64,000 nucleotides of DNA from UBA3263 sp964586765 (GTDB lineage Bacteria > Bacteroidota > Bacteroidia > Bacteroidales > Muribaculaceae), in contig CAZPHN010000008.1 in the NCBI GenBank assembly GCA_964586765.1, forward strand, positions 1 to 64,000. Direction: 5' to 3'. This document shows positions 1 to 8,821 of the stretch, in pieces. The notes under the pieces were generated by a model, which ran no database searches, was not told the origin of the DNA, and worked only from the letters and a program-made list of their open reading frames with translations. Numbering within the stretch: position 1 is the first letter of the stretch; the number at the start of each line of letters is the position of its first letter. The position numbers and the translations under genes are program-made.

Positions 1-76
1 TGACATCTAAATGAAATTTTGCGAGAATTTCTGCTTGTCAAGAATCAGCGCGGATAAACGCTTTCAAAATTATGTC

Positions 77-128
77 GGTGCATACCTCCCACTCACCCCA
101 GACCGGGGCTTCATAGTCGGTCTGCACC
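77..128 (-). ncRNA. Candidate structured 5' leader RNA (unidentified)
   Basis: Directly downstream of the promoter at 130-161, two nested stems can be drawn: 77-81 with 124-128 (outer) and 100-105 with 118-123 (inner, 6 bp, GC-rich). Between them is a G-rich purine stretch. I see no coding sequence in 1-128, so this would be the untranslated leader of a gene beyond the edge. It could be a cis-regulatory element such as a ribosomal-protein leader or a riboswitch. I do not recognise the family, and part of the outer stem may lie upstream of the transcription start. Confidence 0.3.
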
Positions 129-129
129 G

Positions 130-161
130 CAAAGTTAAAGAATTTTTCTCATTTACGCAAA
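130..161 (-). promoter_or_regulatory. Bacteroidetes-type promoter for a gene left of the window
   Basis: On the minus strand a TTTG (158-161) is followed after 20 bases by TAACTTTG (130-137). This matches the Bacteroidetes primary sigma factor consensus. Transcription would start near 123-125 and run off the left edge. No start codon of the served gene can be identified in the window. Confidence 0.65.
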
Positions 162-186
162 AAAAATCCCCAAAGGCGGAAATGTA

Positions 187-624
187 TTAAATATTTTCTT
201 TAATCTGTTCTGAAGTAGGGAGTCCCTCAATCAATTTCTTAAGCTCTTTTTCGTATTCTGCAACACCTATTGGGCGTTCTATCCCCTCAAATGACCATTC
301 GACAATAGTATCATCTTTTGAATGACTCGCGTAATAGTTTTCGGAATAATAATACTCCAACTCCTTTCGACTCCATCCGTGCTCACACACTTGTGAAACA
401 TAAAAAAGTGCTTCATGTAAAGACTTTGCTTTCGCAGTTATGAAGATATGCTGACCCCATGGAACATTTGCAAAGAAATATGGCATTGACAACAGACCCT
501 CTTTTGAATTGCTTCCGAAAAAGTCAACAGACTGTAGACTTTTTGCTACCCACTGAGAATACGTTTTATACCACCTACGAGCCGCCTTAATATTTGTAAG
601 CGACAAACCTATATCTTCGTGTCA
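187..624 (-). pseudogene. DUF1016 (YhcG-like) nuclease-family remnant
   Basis: The reading frame contains pieces typical of DUF1016 proteins. It has GLSLTNIKAARRWY, resembling the GFS-x-x-NL-x-x-MR-x-FY stretch of the N-terminal helical domain, then VPWGQHI and EHGWSRKELE. It then jumps straight to PIGVAEYEKELKKLIEGLPT, which resembles the extreme C-terminus of the family. The PDDEXK nuclease core that normally lies between is absent. There is no ATG: an in-frame TGA (622-624) lies six codons before the first possible start (TTG at 606), so the 5' part is also missing. Seen: truncation at both places. Known: full family members are about 330-380 residues. Inferred: a decayed remnant rather than a working 139-residue protein. 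It lies 18 bases after the purF-like stop and may be co-transcribed with that operon. Confidence 0.6.
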
Positions 625-642
625 ATTCTCTCTTTATCCCAG

Positions 643-2493
643 TCAGCGGGCGGAGGGGCGGCCGGTGCAGTAGTTGACGAAGGCGCGGTTGACGAGGCGG
701 GTGCCCCCGGGAGTGTGATAGTTGCCGGAGAAGTACCAGTCACCGGTGTGGTTGGGGACGGCTTTGCGGAGACCTTCGAGCGTCTGGTAGATAATCTCTA
801 CGGGGCACTTTACGTCGGGCGGCGTAAGCATCTCGGCGATTTTGGCAGAAATCTCTTCGTCGGTAAACGGCGCGTAGATAGCCTTGACCCAATTTTCTTC
901 ATCGGGTCGTTCAAGGCAATTTTTGAGCGTAGAGTCGATAATATCAGTCATCTGACGCTCATGGAGCAGCTCCATTGCCGCACGGAAAGCGATAAATTCG
1001 CTCATGCGACTCATATCTATTCCGTAACAGTCGGGGTAGCGCACCTGAGGCGATGAGCTGACAATAACTATCTTTCCGGGATGCAGGCGGTTAAGCATAT
1101 TGATGATGGAGCGGCGAAGAGTTGTTCCGCGCACTATGGAGTCATCAATAACCACAAGGTTGTCAATATTGTTATGAACAATTCCGTATGTAACGTCATA
1201 GACATGGGCGGCAAGCTCGTCGCGACTCGCACCTTCGGCAATAAACGTGCGGAGTTTGATATCCTTAATGGCGACCTTCTCAATCCTAAGCCGGCGGGAC
1301 ATTATGCGGTTCAACACGTCGGCAGTCAGCTTTCCTGAATTTTGGAGACTGATGATTTCCTCAGCCTTCTGTTCGTTCAAGCTTTCCTCCATGCCCTCAC
1401 ACATTCCGATAAAAGCGACCTCCGCCGTATTAGGGATAAAGGAGAATACACTATGGTCGAAGTCATGACCGACGGAGCGGAGAATCTGCGGCGCAAGGTT
1501 TCGCCCCAATGCCTTTCGCTCCTGATAGATATCGGCATCCGAACCACGGGAGAAATATATGCGTTCAAACGAACACTTTTGCGGCTCAGCCTCAGGAAGA
1601 ACCCGCTCGATGGAGTATTTAAGGTCATTCGTTACAACGAGAGCCATTCCCGGCTCGAGTTCACGCACATCGGCTCGGCGAATATTGAAAACCGTCTGTA
1701 TCACCGGACGTTCCGATGCTACGACCACGACTTCATCATTGGCATAATAGAACGCCGGGCGAATGCCTTTAGAGTCGCGGAGGGCAAACATATCGCCTGA
1801 CCCGGTGGCACCGCAAATCACAAATCCGCCATCCCACATAGGAGCGGCAGTACGCAGCAAACGCGGAATATCAAGCCCGTCTTCAATAGCGCGACTAAGT
1901 TCCGGCTCCTGATACTTAGAGCGATATTCGCGATAAAGACGCTGGTTTTCTTCATCAAGCGCATGACCGAGCTGTTCGAGCAGCACGGCAGTATCGGCAT
2001 AGAAGCGCGGATGCTGACCTGTGGCAACGATAGAATCGAAAACCTCGTCAACATTGGTCAGGTTGAAGTTTCCGCAGAGCAGCAGGTTTCGCGATTTCCA
2101 GTTGTTTCGGCGCAAAAAAGGATGAACATAGCTTAAACCGCTCTTTCCAGTAGTTGAATAGCGGAGATGACCCATATAGATATTCCCGAGGAAAGGCTGC
2201 GGCTCACCTGAGCGCGCGGCATCCTGAATATCATGGCGCACTTTATTGAAAATAACGGAAATGGCATCCGAGCCCTCTGCCCTTTCTCTAAAAATATATT
2301 CCCGTCCGGGAGGCGACTGAAGGTCAACCACACCTATACCGGCAGCTTCCTGTCCGCGGTTATGCTGCTTCTCCATAAGGAGATAAAGCTTGTCGAGACC
2401 CCACTGGGCGGTTCCGTACTTTTCCTTATAGTAACCAAGAGGTTTGAGGAGGCGAATCATCGCCACCCCACACTCATGTTTCAGTTGTTCCAT
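643..2493 (-). CDS. PurF-like amidophosphoribosyltransferase (long form)
   Basis: Family enzymes transfer ammonia from glutamine to PRPP, the first step of purine synthesis. The N-terminal glutaminase half shows HECGVAM (nucleophile Cys8, so a short propeptide would have to be removed), NRGQEAAGI near residue 45 and GHLRYSTTG near 110. The C-terminal phosphoribosyltransferase half shows DSKGIRP and the PRPP loop VVIDDSIVRGTT at 447-458. At 616 residues it is longer than ordinary PurF (about 470-500), with about 150 residues after the PRPP loop. It may therefore be a second paralogue rather than the housekeeping enzyme. It is the last intact gene of the pheA-to-purF operon, three bases after glnN. 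A glutamine-using enzyme directly behind glutamine synthetase fits a shared nitrogen theme. The active-site motifs are clear; the physiological role is less certain. Confidence 0.8.
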   Translation of the reverse strand: MEQLKHECGVAMIRLLKPLGYYKEKYGTAQWGLDKLYLLMEKQHNRGQEAAGIGVVDLQSPPGREYIFRERAEGSDAISVIFNKVRHDIQDAARSGEPQPFLGNIYMGHLRYSTTGKSGLSYVHPFLRRNNWKSRNLLLCGNFNLTNVDEVFDSIVATGQHPRFYADTAVLLEQLGHALDEENQRLYREYRSKYQEPELSRAIEDGLDIPRLLRTAAPMWDGGFVICGATGSGDMFALRDSKGIRPAFYYANDEVVVVASERPVIQTVFNIRRADVRELEPGMALVVTNDLKYSIERVLPEAEPQKCSFERIYFSRGSDADIYQERKALGRNLAPQILRSVGHDFDHSVFSFIPNTAEVAFIGMCEGMEESLNEQKAEEIISLQNSGKLTADVLNRIMSRRLRIEKVAIKDIKLRTFIAEGASRDELAAHVYDVTYGIVHNNIDNLVVIDDSIVRGTTLRRSIINMLNRLHPGKIVIVSSSPQVRYPDCYGIDMSRMSEFIAFRAAMELLHERQMTDIIDSTLKNCLERPDEENWVKAIYAPFTDEEISAKIAEMLTPPDVKCPVEIIYQTLEGLRKAVPNHTGDWYFSGNYHTPGGTRLVNRAFVNYCTGRPSAR

Positions 2494-2496
2494 TGT

Positions 2497-4680
2497 TTAT
2501 CGGATAAAGAGAAGTTCGCGATATTTAGGCAGGGGCCACATTTCATCATCAACATCAAGCTCAAGCTTATCAATGTTGTAACGAATAGTCTCCATGTGAG
2601 GCAAAACGTTGTCATGGTATGCCACTGCCTTCTCGCGTTCGTTTTCAATTCGGTTAGCAACTTTACGCGCCTCAACCATCTCAGCCACCTCCGCGCGGAT
2701 TATAGCAATATGCTCCGATATGCGCTCGATAGCCGCCATATCCTGAGCAGAAATCTTCTCGCTCTTATCCGCGGGGAAAAGACTCTTGATTTTGTAAAGA
2801 TTGTCAAGCAGGACAGACTGATAGCGTGTTGCAACAGGAATAACGTGATTTATAGCCAAATCACCCAGAACACGTGCCTCAATCTGGATTTTCTTGGTAT
2901 ACATTTCCCACTTGACCTCATTTCTTGCCTCGAGTTCAACATGGTTGAACACACCGGTATCGGCAAACATCTTGACGGATTCAGGACGCAGATAAGCGTC
3001 AAAAATCTTTGGTGCCGAGGTTTCACAGTCAAGTCCGCGACGCGCGGCTTCTTCCTTCCACTGGTCAGAGTAACCATTGCCGTCAAAGATAATCGCCTTG
3101 TGGGCAGTAATAAGCTGCTTGATTTCAGCAAGTACAGCCTGCTTCATAGGTTCACCGGCTTCAATTCTGCGGTCAACGGCATCAGCAAACTGCTGCAACT
3201 GATTGGCAACAGCGGCGTTAAGGGCAATCATCGCGCTGGCACAGTTTGCGCTTGAGCCGACAGCACGGAATTCAAAGCGATTTCCGGTAAATGCGAACGG
3301 CGACGTACGGTTACGGTCAGTATTGTCAAGCATAATGTCGGGAATCTGTGTCAAACCGAGGTTTATGCCCTCTTTTGATGACAAACTCTCTAAATCAGCT
3401 GCGGTAAGCGACTCAATCTTATCCAGAATGCTCGAAATATGAGAGCCCATGAAGATTGAAATGATTGCAGGGGGTGCCTCATTAGCACCAAGACGGTGAG
3501 AATTAGTCGCCGACATTATTGATGCCTTAAGCAAACCGTTATGGTCATGGACCGCAGCCATTACGTTTGCAACAAAAGTAAGGAACTGCAGGTTATCCTC
3601 AACAGTCTTTCCGGGAGCAAACAGGAGCTTACCCTTGTCAGTTCCAAGACTCCAGTTGTTATGCTTACCAGAGCCGTTGATTCCGCTGAAAGGCTTCTCA
3701 TGGAGCAACACACGGAAATTATGGCGACGCGCCACCTCTGCCATGAGACTCATGAGCAACAGGTTATGGTCATTCGCCAGATTGGTTTCCTCAAAAATCG
3801 GTGCAAGCTCGAACTGGTTGGGCGCAACCTCATTATGGCGAGTCTTTGCCGGAATACCGAGCTTATGGCACTCAATTTCAAGGTCAAGCATAAAAGCCTC
3901 CACGCGTGAGGGAATTGCGCCAAAGTAATGGTCTTCAAGCTGCTGGTTTTTAGCACTTTCATGTCCCATCAGCGTTCTGCCGGTAAGCATCAGGTCAGGA
4001 CGGGCAGAGTAAAGGGCCTCATCAACAAGGAAATATTCCTGCTCCCAACCGAGGAAGCTTTGGACATGTTTCACTCCCCCATCGAAATAGCGCGCAACTC
4101 GCGTAGCTGCCTTATCAACAGCATTAAGCGCGCGCAGCAGCGGGGTCTTATAGTCGAGTGAATCACCCGTATAGGATATGAAAATGGTAGGAATACAGAG
4201 AGTCTGGTCAAGTATAAATGCCGGCGATGAAATATCCCATGCTGAATATCCGCGGGCTTCGAAAGTATTGCGAATGCCTCCATTGGGGAAGGAAGACGCA
4301 TCAGGTTCCTGCTGAACAAGGAGTTTACCGGTAAATTCTTCTACCACACCACCCTTTCCGTCATGCTGGATAAAAGCATCATGCTTCTCGGCAGTACCGT
4401 CGGTAAGGGGATGGAACCAGTGGGTATAATGACGCGCGCCATTGTCAATAGCCCAACGCTTCATGCCCTCGGCAACAGAGTCGGCAACGTCAAGCGGAAG
4501 CGGCTCCTTATTATCTATGGCATTGACAAGTGCTTCATAGGTATGCTTGGGAAGATACTCAAACATTTTCTGGCGATTGAACACATATTTGCCATAATAT
4601 GCCTCAGGACGCTCGGTGGGAATCTCAACGGGAAGAGCCTTTCGGTTGAAAGCCTCGTCAACAACTTTAAAACGTAACAT
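2497..4680 (-). CDS. glnN: Type III glutamine synthetase
   Basis: ATP-dependent synthesis of glutamine from glutamate and ammonia; the main ammonium-assimilation enzyme in many Bacteroidales. At 727 residues it has the length of the GSIII class, which is far longer than GSI or GSII. Visible motifs are GWEQEYFLVD (211-220, metal-binding glutamates), HNEVAPNQFELAP (282-294) and NGSGKHNNWS (335-344, glutamate/ATP site). The C-terminal part is a long helical region typical of GSIII. The ATG at 4680 lies 23 bases after the dapL stop. It sits inside the pheA-aminotransferase-dapF-dapL-glnN-purF series, so it appears to share one promoter with lysine and phenylalanine genes. I see no separate nitrogen-responsive promoter in the 23-base gap. 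Confidence 0.95.
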   Translation of the reverse strand: MLRFKVVDEAFNRKALPVEIPTERPEAYYGKYVFNRQKMFEYLPKHTYEALVNAIDNKEPLPLDVADSVAEGMKRWAIDNGARHYTHWFHPLTDGTAEKHDAFIQHDGKGGVVEEFTGKLLVQQEPDASSFPNGGIRNTFEARGYSAWDISSPAFILDQTLCIPTIFISYTGDSLDYKTPLLRALNAVDKAATRVARYFDGGVKHVQSFLGWEQEYFLVDEALYSARPDLMLTGRTLMGHESAKNQQLEDHYFGAIPSRVEAFMLDLEIECHKLGIPAKTRHNEVAPNQFELAPIFEETNLANDHNLLLMSLMAEVARRHNFRVLLHEKPFSGINGSGKHNNWSLGTDKGKLLFAPGKTVEDNLQFLTFVANVMAAVHDHNGLLKASIMSATNSHRLGANEAPPAIISIFMGSHISSILDKIESLTAADLESLSSKEGINLGLTQIPDIMLDNTDRNRTSPFAFTGNRFEFRAVGSSANCASAMIALNAAVANQLQQFADAVDRRIEAGEPMKQAVLAEIKQLITAHKAIIFDGNGYSDQWKEEAARRGLDCETSAPKIFDAYLRPESVKMFADTGVFNHVELEARNEVKWEMYTKKIQIEARVLGDLAINHVIPVATRYQSVLLDNLYKIKSLFPADKSEKISAQDMAAIERISEHIAIIRAEVAEMVEARKVANRIENEREKAVAYHDNVLPHMETIRYNIDKLELDVDDEMWPLPKYRELLFIR

Positions 4681-4703
4681 AACGAATATGATGATTGGTA
4701 AAC

Positions 4704-5903
4704 TTAAATTTTTAATTTAGAAATACGGTCCATAGCCATTTCAGTTGCTGCAAGGGTATTGAACGCCGTCAGGCGCACATATCCCTCTCCGCAAAGTCCG
4801 AAACCGACACCGGGGGTACACGCCACGTGTGTCTGATTAAGCAGCAGGTCGAAAAACTGCCAAGAATCAATGCCATCCGGGGTCTTTACCCATACATATG
4901 GAGCATTAACGCCTCCACGACATGAAAGACCTGCGGCAGTCACGCCCTGACGCAGGATAGCGGCATTACGAAGATAATAGTCCACGTTCTCGCGAATCTG
5001 AGTCTGACCTGACGGAGTATAGATAGCTTCCGCGGCACGCTGGACCGGATATGACGCTCCATTGAACTTGGTAGTCTGGCGGCGACGCCACAGCGAGTTA
5101 AGACTTATCTCCCTACCCAATGAGTCAACTCCTTTGAGAGCGTGGGGCACCACAGTGTAACCGCATCGCATTCCTGTAAAGCCGGCGGTCTTGCTAAATG
5201 AGCGGAACTCAATGGCGCATCGCTCAGCTCCCTTAAGTTCATAAATACTATGGGGGATGTCCGATTCGGTTATGAAACACTCATAGGCGGAGTCATAGAG
5301 AATGACGGCTCCCACTTTCAGAGCATAGTCGACCCAGACCTGAAGCTGCTTGCGGGTAAGGGTGGTTCCGGAAGGATTATTGGGATAACAGAGATAAATA
5401 AGGTCAACCGGGTCTGAAGGAAGTTCCGGCACGAAATCATTTGCCTCAGTGCAGGGCAGGAATGTAATCTGACGTCCCGTCATTACGTTCGTATCGACAT
5501 AAACGGGATAAACCGGATCAGTCACGGCAACCTTACAGTCAGGGGAGAAAATGTCGCCTATATTTCCAAGGTCGCTCTTCGCGCCATCAGATATAAAGAC
5601 CTCATCAGGAAGAATGTTGACGCCACGCGCAGCATAGTCAAACTGACAGATTTTCTCGGCAAGGAAAGCATAACCCTGCTCGGGACCATAGCCATGGAAG
5701 GTTTCAGGATGTCCCTGCTCATCAGCGGCACGATGAAGAGCCTCGACAGCAGCAGGACATATGGGGCGAGTAACATCGCCGATACTCATTTTAATTACAT
5801 GAGCCTCGGGGTTTGCTTTCTGAAAGGCCTGAATTTTTCGAGCAACTTCGGAGAAAAGATAATTGGGAGCCAGTCGGCAGAAATTTTCATTGACCTTTAT
5901 CAT
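4704..5903 (-). CDS. dapL: LL-diaminopimelate aminotransferase
   Basis: PLP enzyme that converts tetrahydrodipicolinate to LL-diaminopimelate in one step, bypassing the succinylase or acetylase branch of lysine and peptidoglycan synthesis. Its 399 residues are normal for DapL. Diagnostic stretches are ISDGAKSDLGNI (104-115), YPNNPSGT (about 173-180) and SFSKTAGFTGMRCG, with the PLP-binding lysine at 238. The N-terminus MIKVNENFCRLAPNYLF is typical of the family and supports the start. It lies 26 bases downstream of dapF, whose product acts on the next intermediate. The two adjacent genes therefore supply consecutive steps to meso-diaminopimelate. Confidence 0.94.
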   Translation of the reverse strand: MIKVNENFCRLAPNYLFSEVARKIQAFQKANPEAHVIKMSIGDVTRPICPAAVEALHRAADEQGHPETFHGYGPEQGYAFLAEKICQFDYAARGVNILPDEVFISDGAKSDLGNIGDIFSPDCKVAVTDPVYPVYVDTNVMTGRQITFLPCTEANDFVPELPSDPVDLIYLCYPNNPSGTTLTRKQLQVWVDYALKVGAVILYDSAYECFITESDIPHSIYELKGAERCAIEFRSFSKTAGFTGMRCGYTVVPHALKGVDSLGREISLNSLWRRRQTTKFNGASYPVQRAAEAIYTPSGQTQIRENVDYYLRNAAILRQGVTAAGLSCRGGVNAPYVWVKTPDGIDSWQFFDLLLNQTHVACTPGVGFGLCGEGYVRLTAFNTLAATEMAMDRISKLKI

Positions 5904-5929
5904 AAAGCTAAAATGTATGTGTAGTTATT

Positions 5930-6742
5930 TTATATTTCTAATTCAATCTTGCCACGAAAGACGGTGGTTGCGCCTCCGGTCATGAGTACTGTCGAATCCG
6001 GAAGTATTCTGATTTCAAGGTCACCGCCGGGAAGCGAGACTCTACTCTCTTCTGTTGAGCGACCGGAGAACCATGCAGCCGCCGCAACGGCACAAGCACC
6101 GGTTCCACAAGCCATCGTTTCGCCACTGCCGCGCTCCCATACGCGCATTTTGATCCGTCCGGGGGCAACGACATGCACAAACTCTATGTTTGCTCTGTCA
6201 GGCCAGAAAGGATTATTCTCAAGTTCAGCTCCAATACGGTGAACGTCAAAGTCATTCGGGGCACAGTCAATGAAAACGACCCCGTGTGGATTTCCCATAT
6301 CAACGGGGAAAACCTCAACGGAGCCCATGGATGTTTCCAGATTTACCGGAGCAGAGACTGCAACCTTACCCATATTGACGGTTACAGTTTCAATTTTGCC
6401 GTCACTACCGGGATGAAGAGTCAGATGCTTGATTCCCGACAGAGTTTCGAGTGTAATTTCGCGCTTATGGGTAAGATGTCGGTCAAAAACCAATTTTCCG
6501 ACACATCGCGCACCGTTTCCACACATTCGCGCCTCGGAACCGTCGGCATTAAAAATACGCATTCGGAAATCGGCTACTTCAGACGGGAGGACAAGTATGA
6601 TGCCGTCACTCCCTACTCCGCAATGTCGGTCGCTCAACAGGCGACTGAGCTGCGGCAGACGCTCAGGCGCGCAAGGCATCTCTGTAAAATAGACATAATC
6701 GTTACCGATGCCGTGCATTTTTGTGAAACGAAGCTCGTTCAT
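5930..6742 (-). CDS. dapF: Diaminopimelate epimerase
   Basis: Cofactor-free epimerase that turns LL- into meso-diaminopimelate for lysine and cell wall. The two catalytic cysteines sit in their standard contexts: MCGNGARC near residue 74 and MACGTGAC near residue 214. The N-terminus FTKMHGIGNDYVY is the usual start of the family. Length 270, as expected. It is 17 bases downstream of the aminotransferase gene and 26 bases before dapL. Confidence 0.95.
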   Translation of the reverse strand: MNELRFTKMHGIGNDYVYFTEMPCAPERLPQLSRLLSDRHCGVGSDGIILVLPSEVADFRMRIFNADGSEARMCGNGARCVGKLVFDRHLTHKREITLETLSGIKHLTLHPGSDGKIETVTVNMGKVAVSAPVNLETSMGSVEVFPVDMGNPHGVVFIDCAPNDFDVHRIGAELENNPFWPDRANIEFVHVVAPGRIKMRVWERGSGETMACGTGACAVAAAAWFSGRSTEESRVSLPGGDLEIRILPDSTVLMTGGATTVFRGKIELEI

Positions 6743-6759
6743 GGGCGCAAATTTAGCAA

Positions 6760-7926
6760 TTATTTTGAAATCTCCAAAATTCTTTTGAGAGCCTCGTTCA
6801 TTCGCTCCTCAGTCCCACAAAGACTGATTCGCACGTATCCTTCACCATTTGAGCCGAAAATAAAACCGGGAGTTATGAAAACGCGCGCGTCAGCCAAAAT
6901 CCGGTCACAGAATTCTTCAGCCGATGTCTCACCCTCGGGCAACTTACCCCAAAGGAAAAGTCCGCGCTGCGCCGGGTCGAACGTGCAGCCAAGTGCCGAC
7001 ATAATCTGCTCGGCAATCTTGCGTCGACGCCAATAGACATCATTCACCTCCTTATACCAGCTGTCAGGAAGGTCAAGGGCCTTACAGGCAGCAAGCATAA
7101 CGGGCTTGAACTGACCGGAGTCGACATTGCTTTTTACCTTCACCACCCACTGGATAAACTGAGGGTTGGACGCAAGCATTGCCATTCGCCAACCCGCCAT
7201 ATTATGGCTCTTGCTCAGAGAGTTCATCTCAAGACATATATCTTTTGCTCCGGGAACGGAAAGAATGCTCATCGGATTGTCATTGAGAATAAAGGAATAA
7301 GGGTTATCATGAGCAATCACGATAGAGTGTTTTCGACCGAACTCAACCAGACGGGCAAGCAGCTCGGGCGTGGCGGGTGCGCCGGTCGGCATATGCGGAT
7401 AATTGACCCACATAAGCTTAATCCGGTCAAGGGGTAAACGCTCAAGAGCCTCGAAATCAGGCTGCCATCCGTTCTCGGCTGTCAGGTCGTAGGTGAAAAT
7501 TTCCGCCTCGGCAAGCTTGCTGCCCGAGGTGTATGTAGGATAACCGGGATTAGGGACAAGCACCCCGTCGCCGGGATTTAGGAAAGCCAGACTGATATGG
7601 AGAATACCCTCCTTTGAACCTATCAGGGGTAAAAGCTCAGTTGTCGGGTCAAGCTCAACGCCATAATGGCGCAGATACCACCGCGACATGGCATCACGTA
7701 ACTCCGGCAGTCCAGCAAACGGCTGATAGCTATGGGAGTCCGGACGCCTGGCAGCCTCACATAGAGTATCAACGACCTCCTCGGCAGGCATGCGGTCCGG
7801 ACCGCCTATGCCAAGGCTGACAATATCGCGTCCTTCGGCATTCAAACGCGCAACTTCGCGCAATTTTCGCGCAAAATAGTACTCCTGAATTGTATTTACG
7901 CGGTTTGCGGGTTCAATTTTCTTCAT
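6760..7926 (-). CDS. PLP-dependent class I/II aminotransferase (probably aromatic/prephenate-linked)
   Basis: Fold-type I aminotransferase with the PLP lysine in SLSKSHNMAGWR (Lys about 239 from the chosen start), a PNPGYPTY stretch and a C-terminal GEGYVRISL arginine region for substrate carboxylate binding. Two starts are possible: the ATG at 7944 overlaps pheA by 32 bases, and the ATG at 7926 (MKKIEPANRV) overlaps by 14. I chose the second because the family usually begins close to it. Because it directly follows pheA, the likely job is transamination of prephenate, phenylpyruvate or a related keto acid. It is followed by dapF and dapL, so a role in diaminopimelate synthesis cannot be excluded. 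The family assignment is firm; the substrate is inferred from context. Confidence 0.8.
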   Translation of the reverse strand: MKKIEPANRVNTIQEYYFARKLREVARLNAEGRDIVSLGIGGPDRMPAEEVVDTLCEAARRPDSHSYQPFAGLPELRDAMSRWYLRHYGVELDPTTELLPLIGSKEGILHISLAFLNPGDGVLVPNPGYPTYTSGSKLAEAEIFTYDLTAENGWQPDFEALERLPLDRIKLMWVNYPHMPTGAPATPELLARLVEFGRKHSIVIAHDNPYSFILNDNPMSILSVPGAKDICLEMNSLSKSHNMAGWRMAMLASNPQFIQWVVKVKSNVDSGQFKPVMLAACKALDLPDSWYKEVNDVYWRRRKIAEQIMSALGCTFDPAQRGLFLWGKLPEGETSAEEFCDRILADARVFITPGFIFGSNGEGYVRISLCGTEERMNEALKRILEISK

Positions 7927-8773
7927 ATTCTCTATATTCTCCAAGTATTTTCAAATCACTGATAAGGGGACGGACAGCCTCGATTGACTGGCGGTAGCGG
8001 AAATAGCTGTCGTAAGTCAAATCGACGTAAAAACGGTATTCCCATTCCCGCCCCAAAAGCGGCATTGACTGAATCTTTGAAAGATTAATGTCATAAAACG
8101 AGAAAATGGTCAATACCTTGCTCAGCGCGCCCTGAGTGTGAGGGAGCGTAAAGACAATCGATGCCTTATTGAGTTGCTCCTCACGCGGGCGCAATTCGCG
8201 CGTCAGTTTCGGGTCGGCAAGAATAAGAAAACGCGTAAAATTGCGCTTGTTGGTCTCAACTCCGCGCTCAAGTATATTAAGTCCGTAAAGATTTGCCGCA
8301 AACTCGCCGCAAACAGCCGCATGCCCCTTCAAACCGTCGCGAGCAATTTCCTGAGCCGAGCCGGCAGTATCGAACTTCTCAATCATCTTCATATGGGGAT
8401 GGCGGCGAAGATACTGCTCACACTGCATCAGTGCCATAGGATGAGAGTTAACCTCGACAATCGAGTCAATCGTTTCGCCCGGAAGAGCGCAAAGGACATG
8501 AGAAATCCTCATTTTATACTCGCCGACAACGGTCAGCGGACTCTGTCGGAGCAACTCATGATTTGCAAGCAGCGCACCGGCAATCGTATTCTCTATCGCA
8601 ACAATACCTACCATTCCGCTGCTCTCAGCCAGAGCATCAAACATATCCGGAAACGTCTCAAAGCCTACGGTATTGACCTCTATTCCGGAAGCATTGAAGT
8701 AAGCGCGGGCAGCCGCATCGTGAAAACAACCGGCAATACCCTGAATGGCAATGTCTAACTTCTTTTCTACCAT
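7913..8773 (-). CDS. pheA: Prephenate dehydratase with ACT domain
   Basis: Converts prephenate to phenylpyruvate in phenylalanine synthesis. The N-terminal dehydratase domain (about 1-190) begins IAIQGIAGCFHDAAA and contains NKRNFTRFLIL, where Thr-Arg-Phe is the catalytic motif. The C-terminal ACT domain (about 200-280) should bind phenylalanine. Its usual ESRP signature reads QSMP here (INLSKIQSMPLLG), so allosteric behaviour might differ. There is no fused chorismate mutase. The ATG at 8773 lies inside a perfect inverted repeat, eight bases after a TAACTTTG box, so the transcript should be nearly leaderless. This is the promoter-proximal gene of the operon that runs to position 643. Confidence 0.93.
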   Translation of the reverse strand: MVEKKLDIAIQGIAGCFHDAAARAYFNASGIEVNTVGFETFPDMFDALAESSGMVGIVAIENTIAGALLANHELLRQSPLTVVGEYKMRISHVLCALPGETIDSIVEVNSHPMALMQCEQYLRRHPHMKMIEKFDTAGSAQEIARDGLKGHAAVCGEFAANLYGLNILERGVETNKRNFTRFLILADPKLTRELRPREEQLNKASIVFTLPHTQGALSKVLTIFSFYDINLSKIQSMPLLGREWEYRFYVDLTYDSYFRYRQSIEAVRPLISDLKILGEYREYEEN

Positions 8774-8821
8774 AATGAGCGCAAAGTTACGAAAAAAATC
8801 CGTAACTTTGCGCTCATTATG
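8771..8821. promoter_or_regulatory. Perfect inverted repeat with divergent, overlapping promoters
   Basis: Bases 8771-8791 and 8801-8821 are exact reverse complements (21 of 21) around a 9-base A-rich spacer. Each arm contains one -7 box (8782-8789 minus, 8803-8810 plus), and the outer end of each arm is the start codon of pheA or of the DUF4250 gene. Both mRNAs would begin at, or within a few bases of, their ATG. The two promoters overlap so closely that both could hardly be occupied by RNA polymerase at once. Confidence 0.75.

Noticed and set aside
2233..3255. 340-codon open frame on the plus strand opposite glnN
   Set aside because: It is antisense to a clearly conserved glutamine synthetase, has no recognisable domain and arises from codon bias of the real gene.
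6173..7036. 287-codon plus-strand open frame opposite dapF and the aminotransferase
   Set aside because: It spans the ends of two well-supported genes and has no protein-like motifs.
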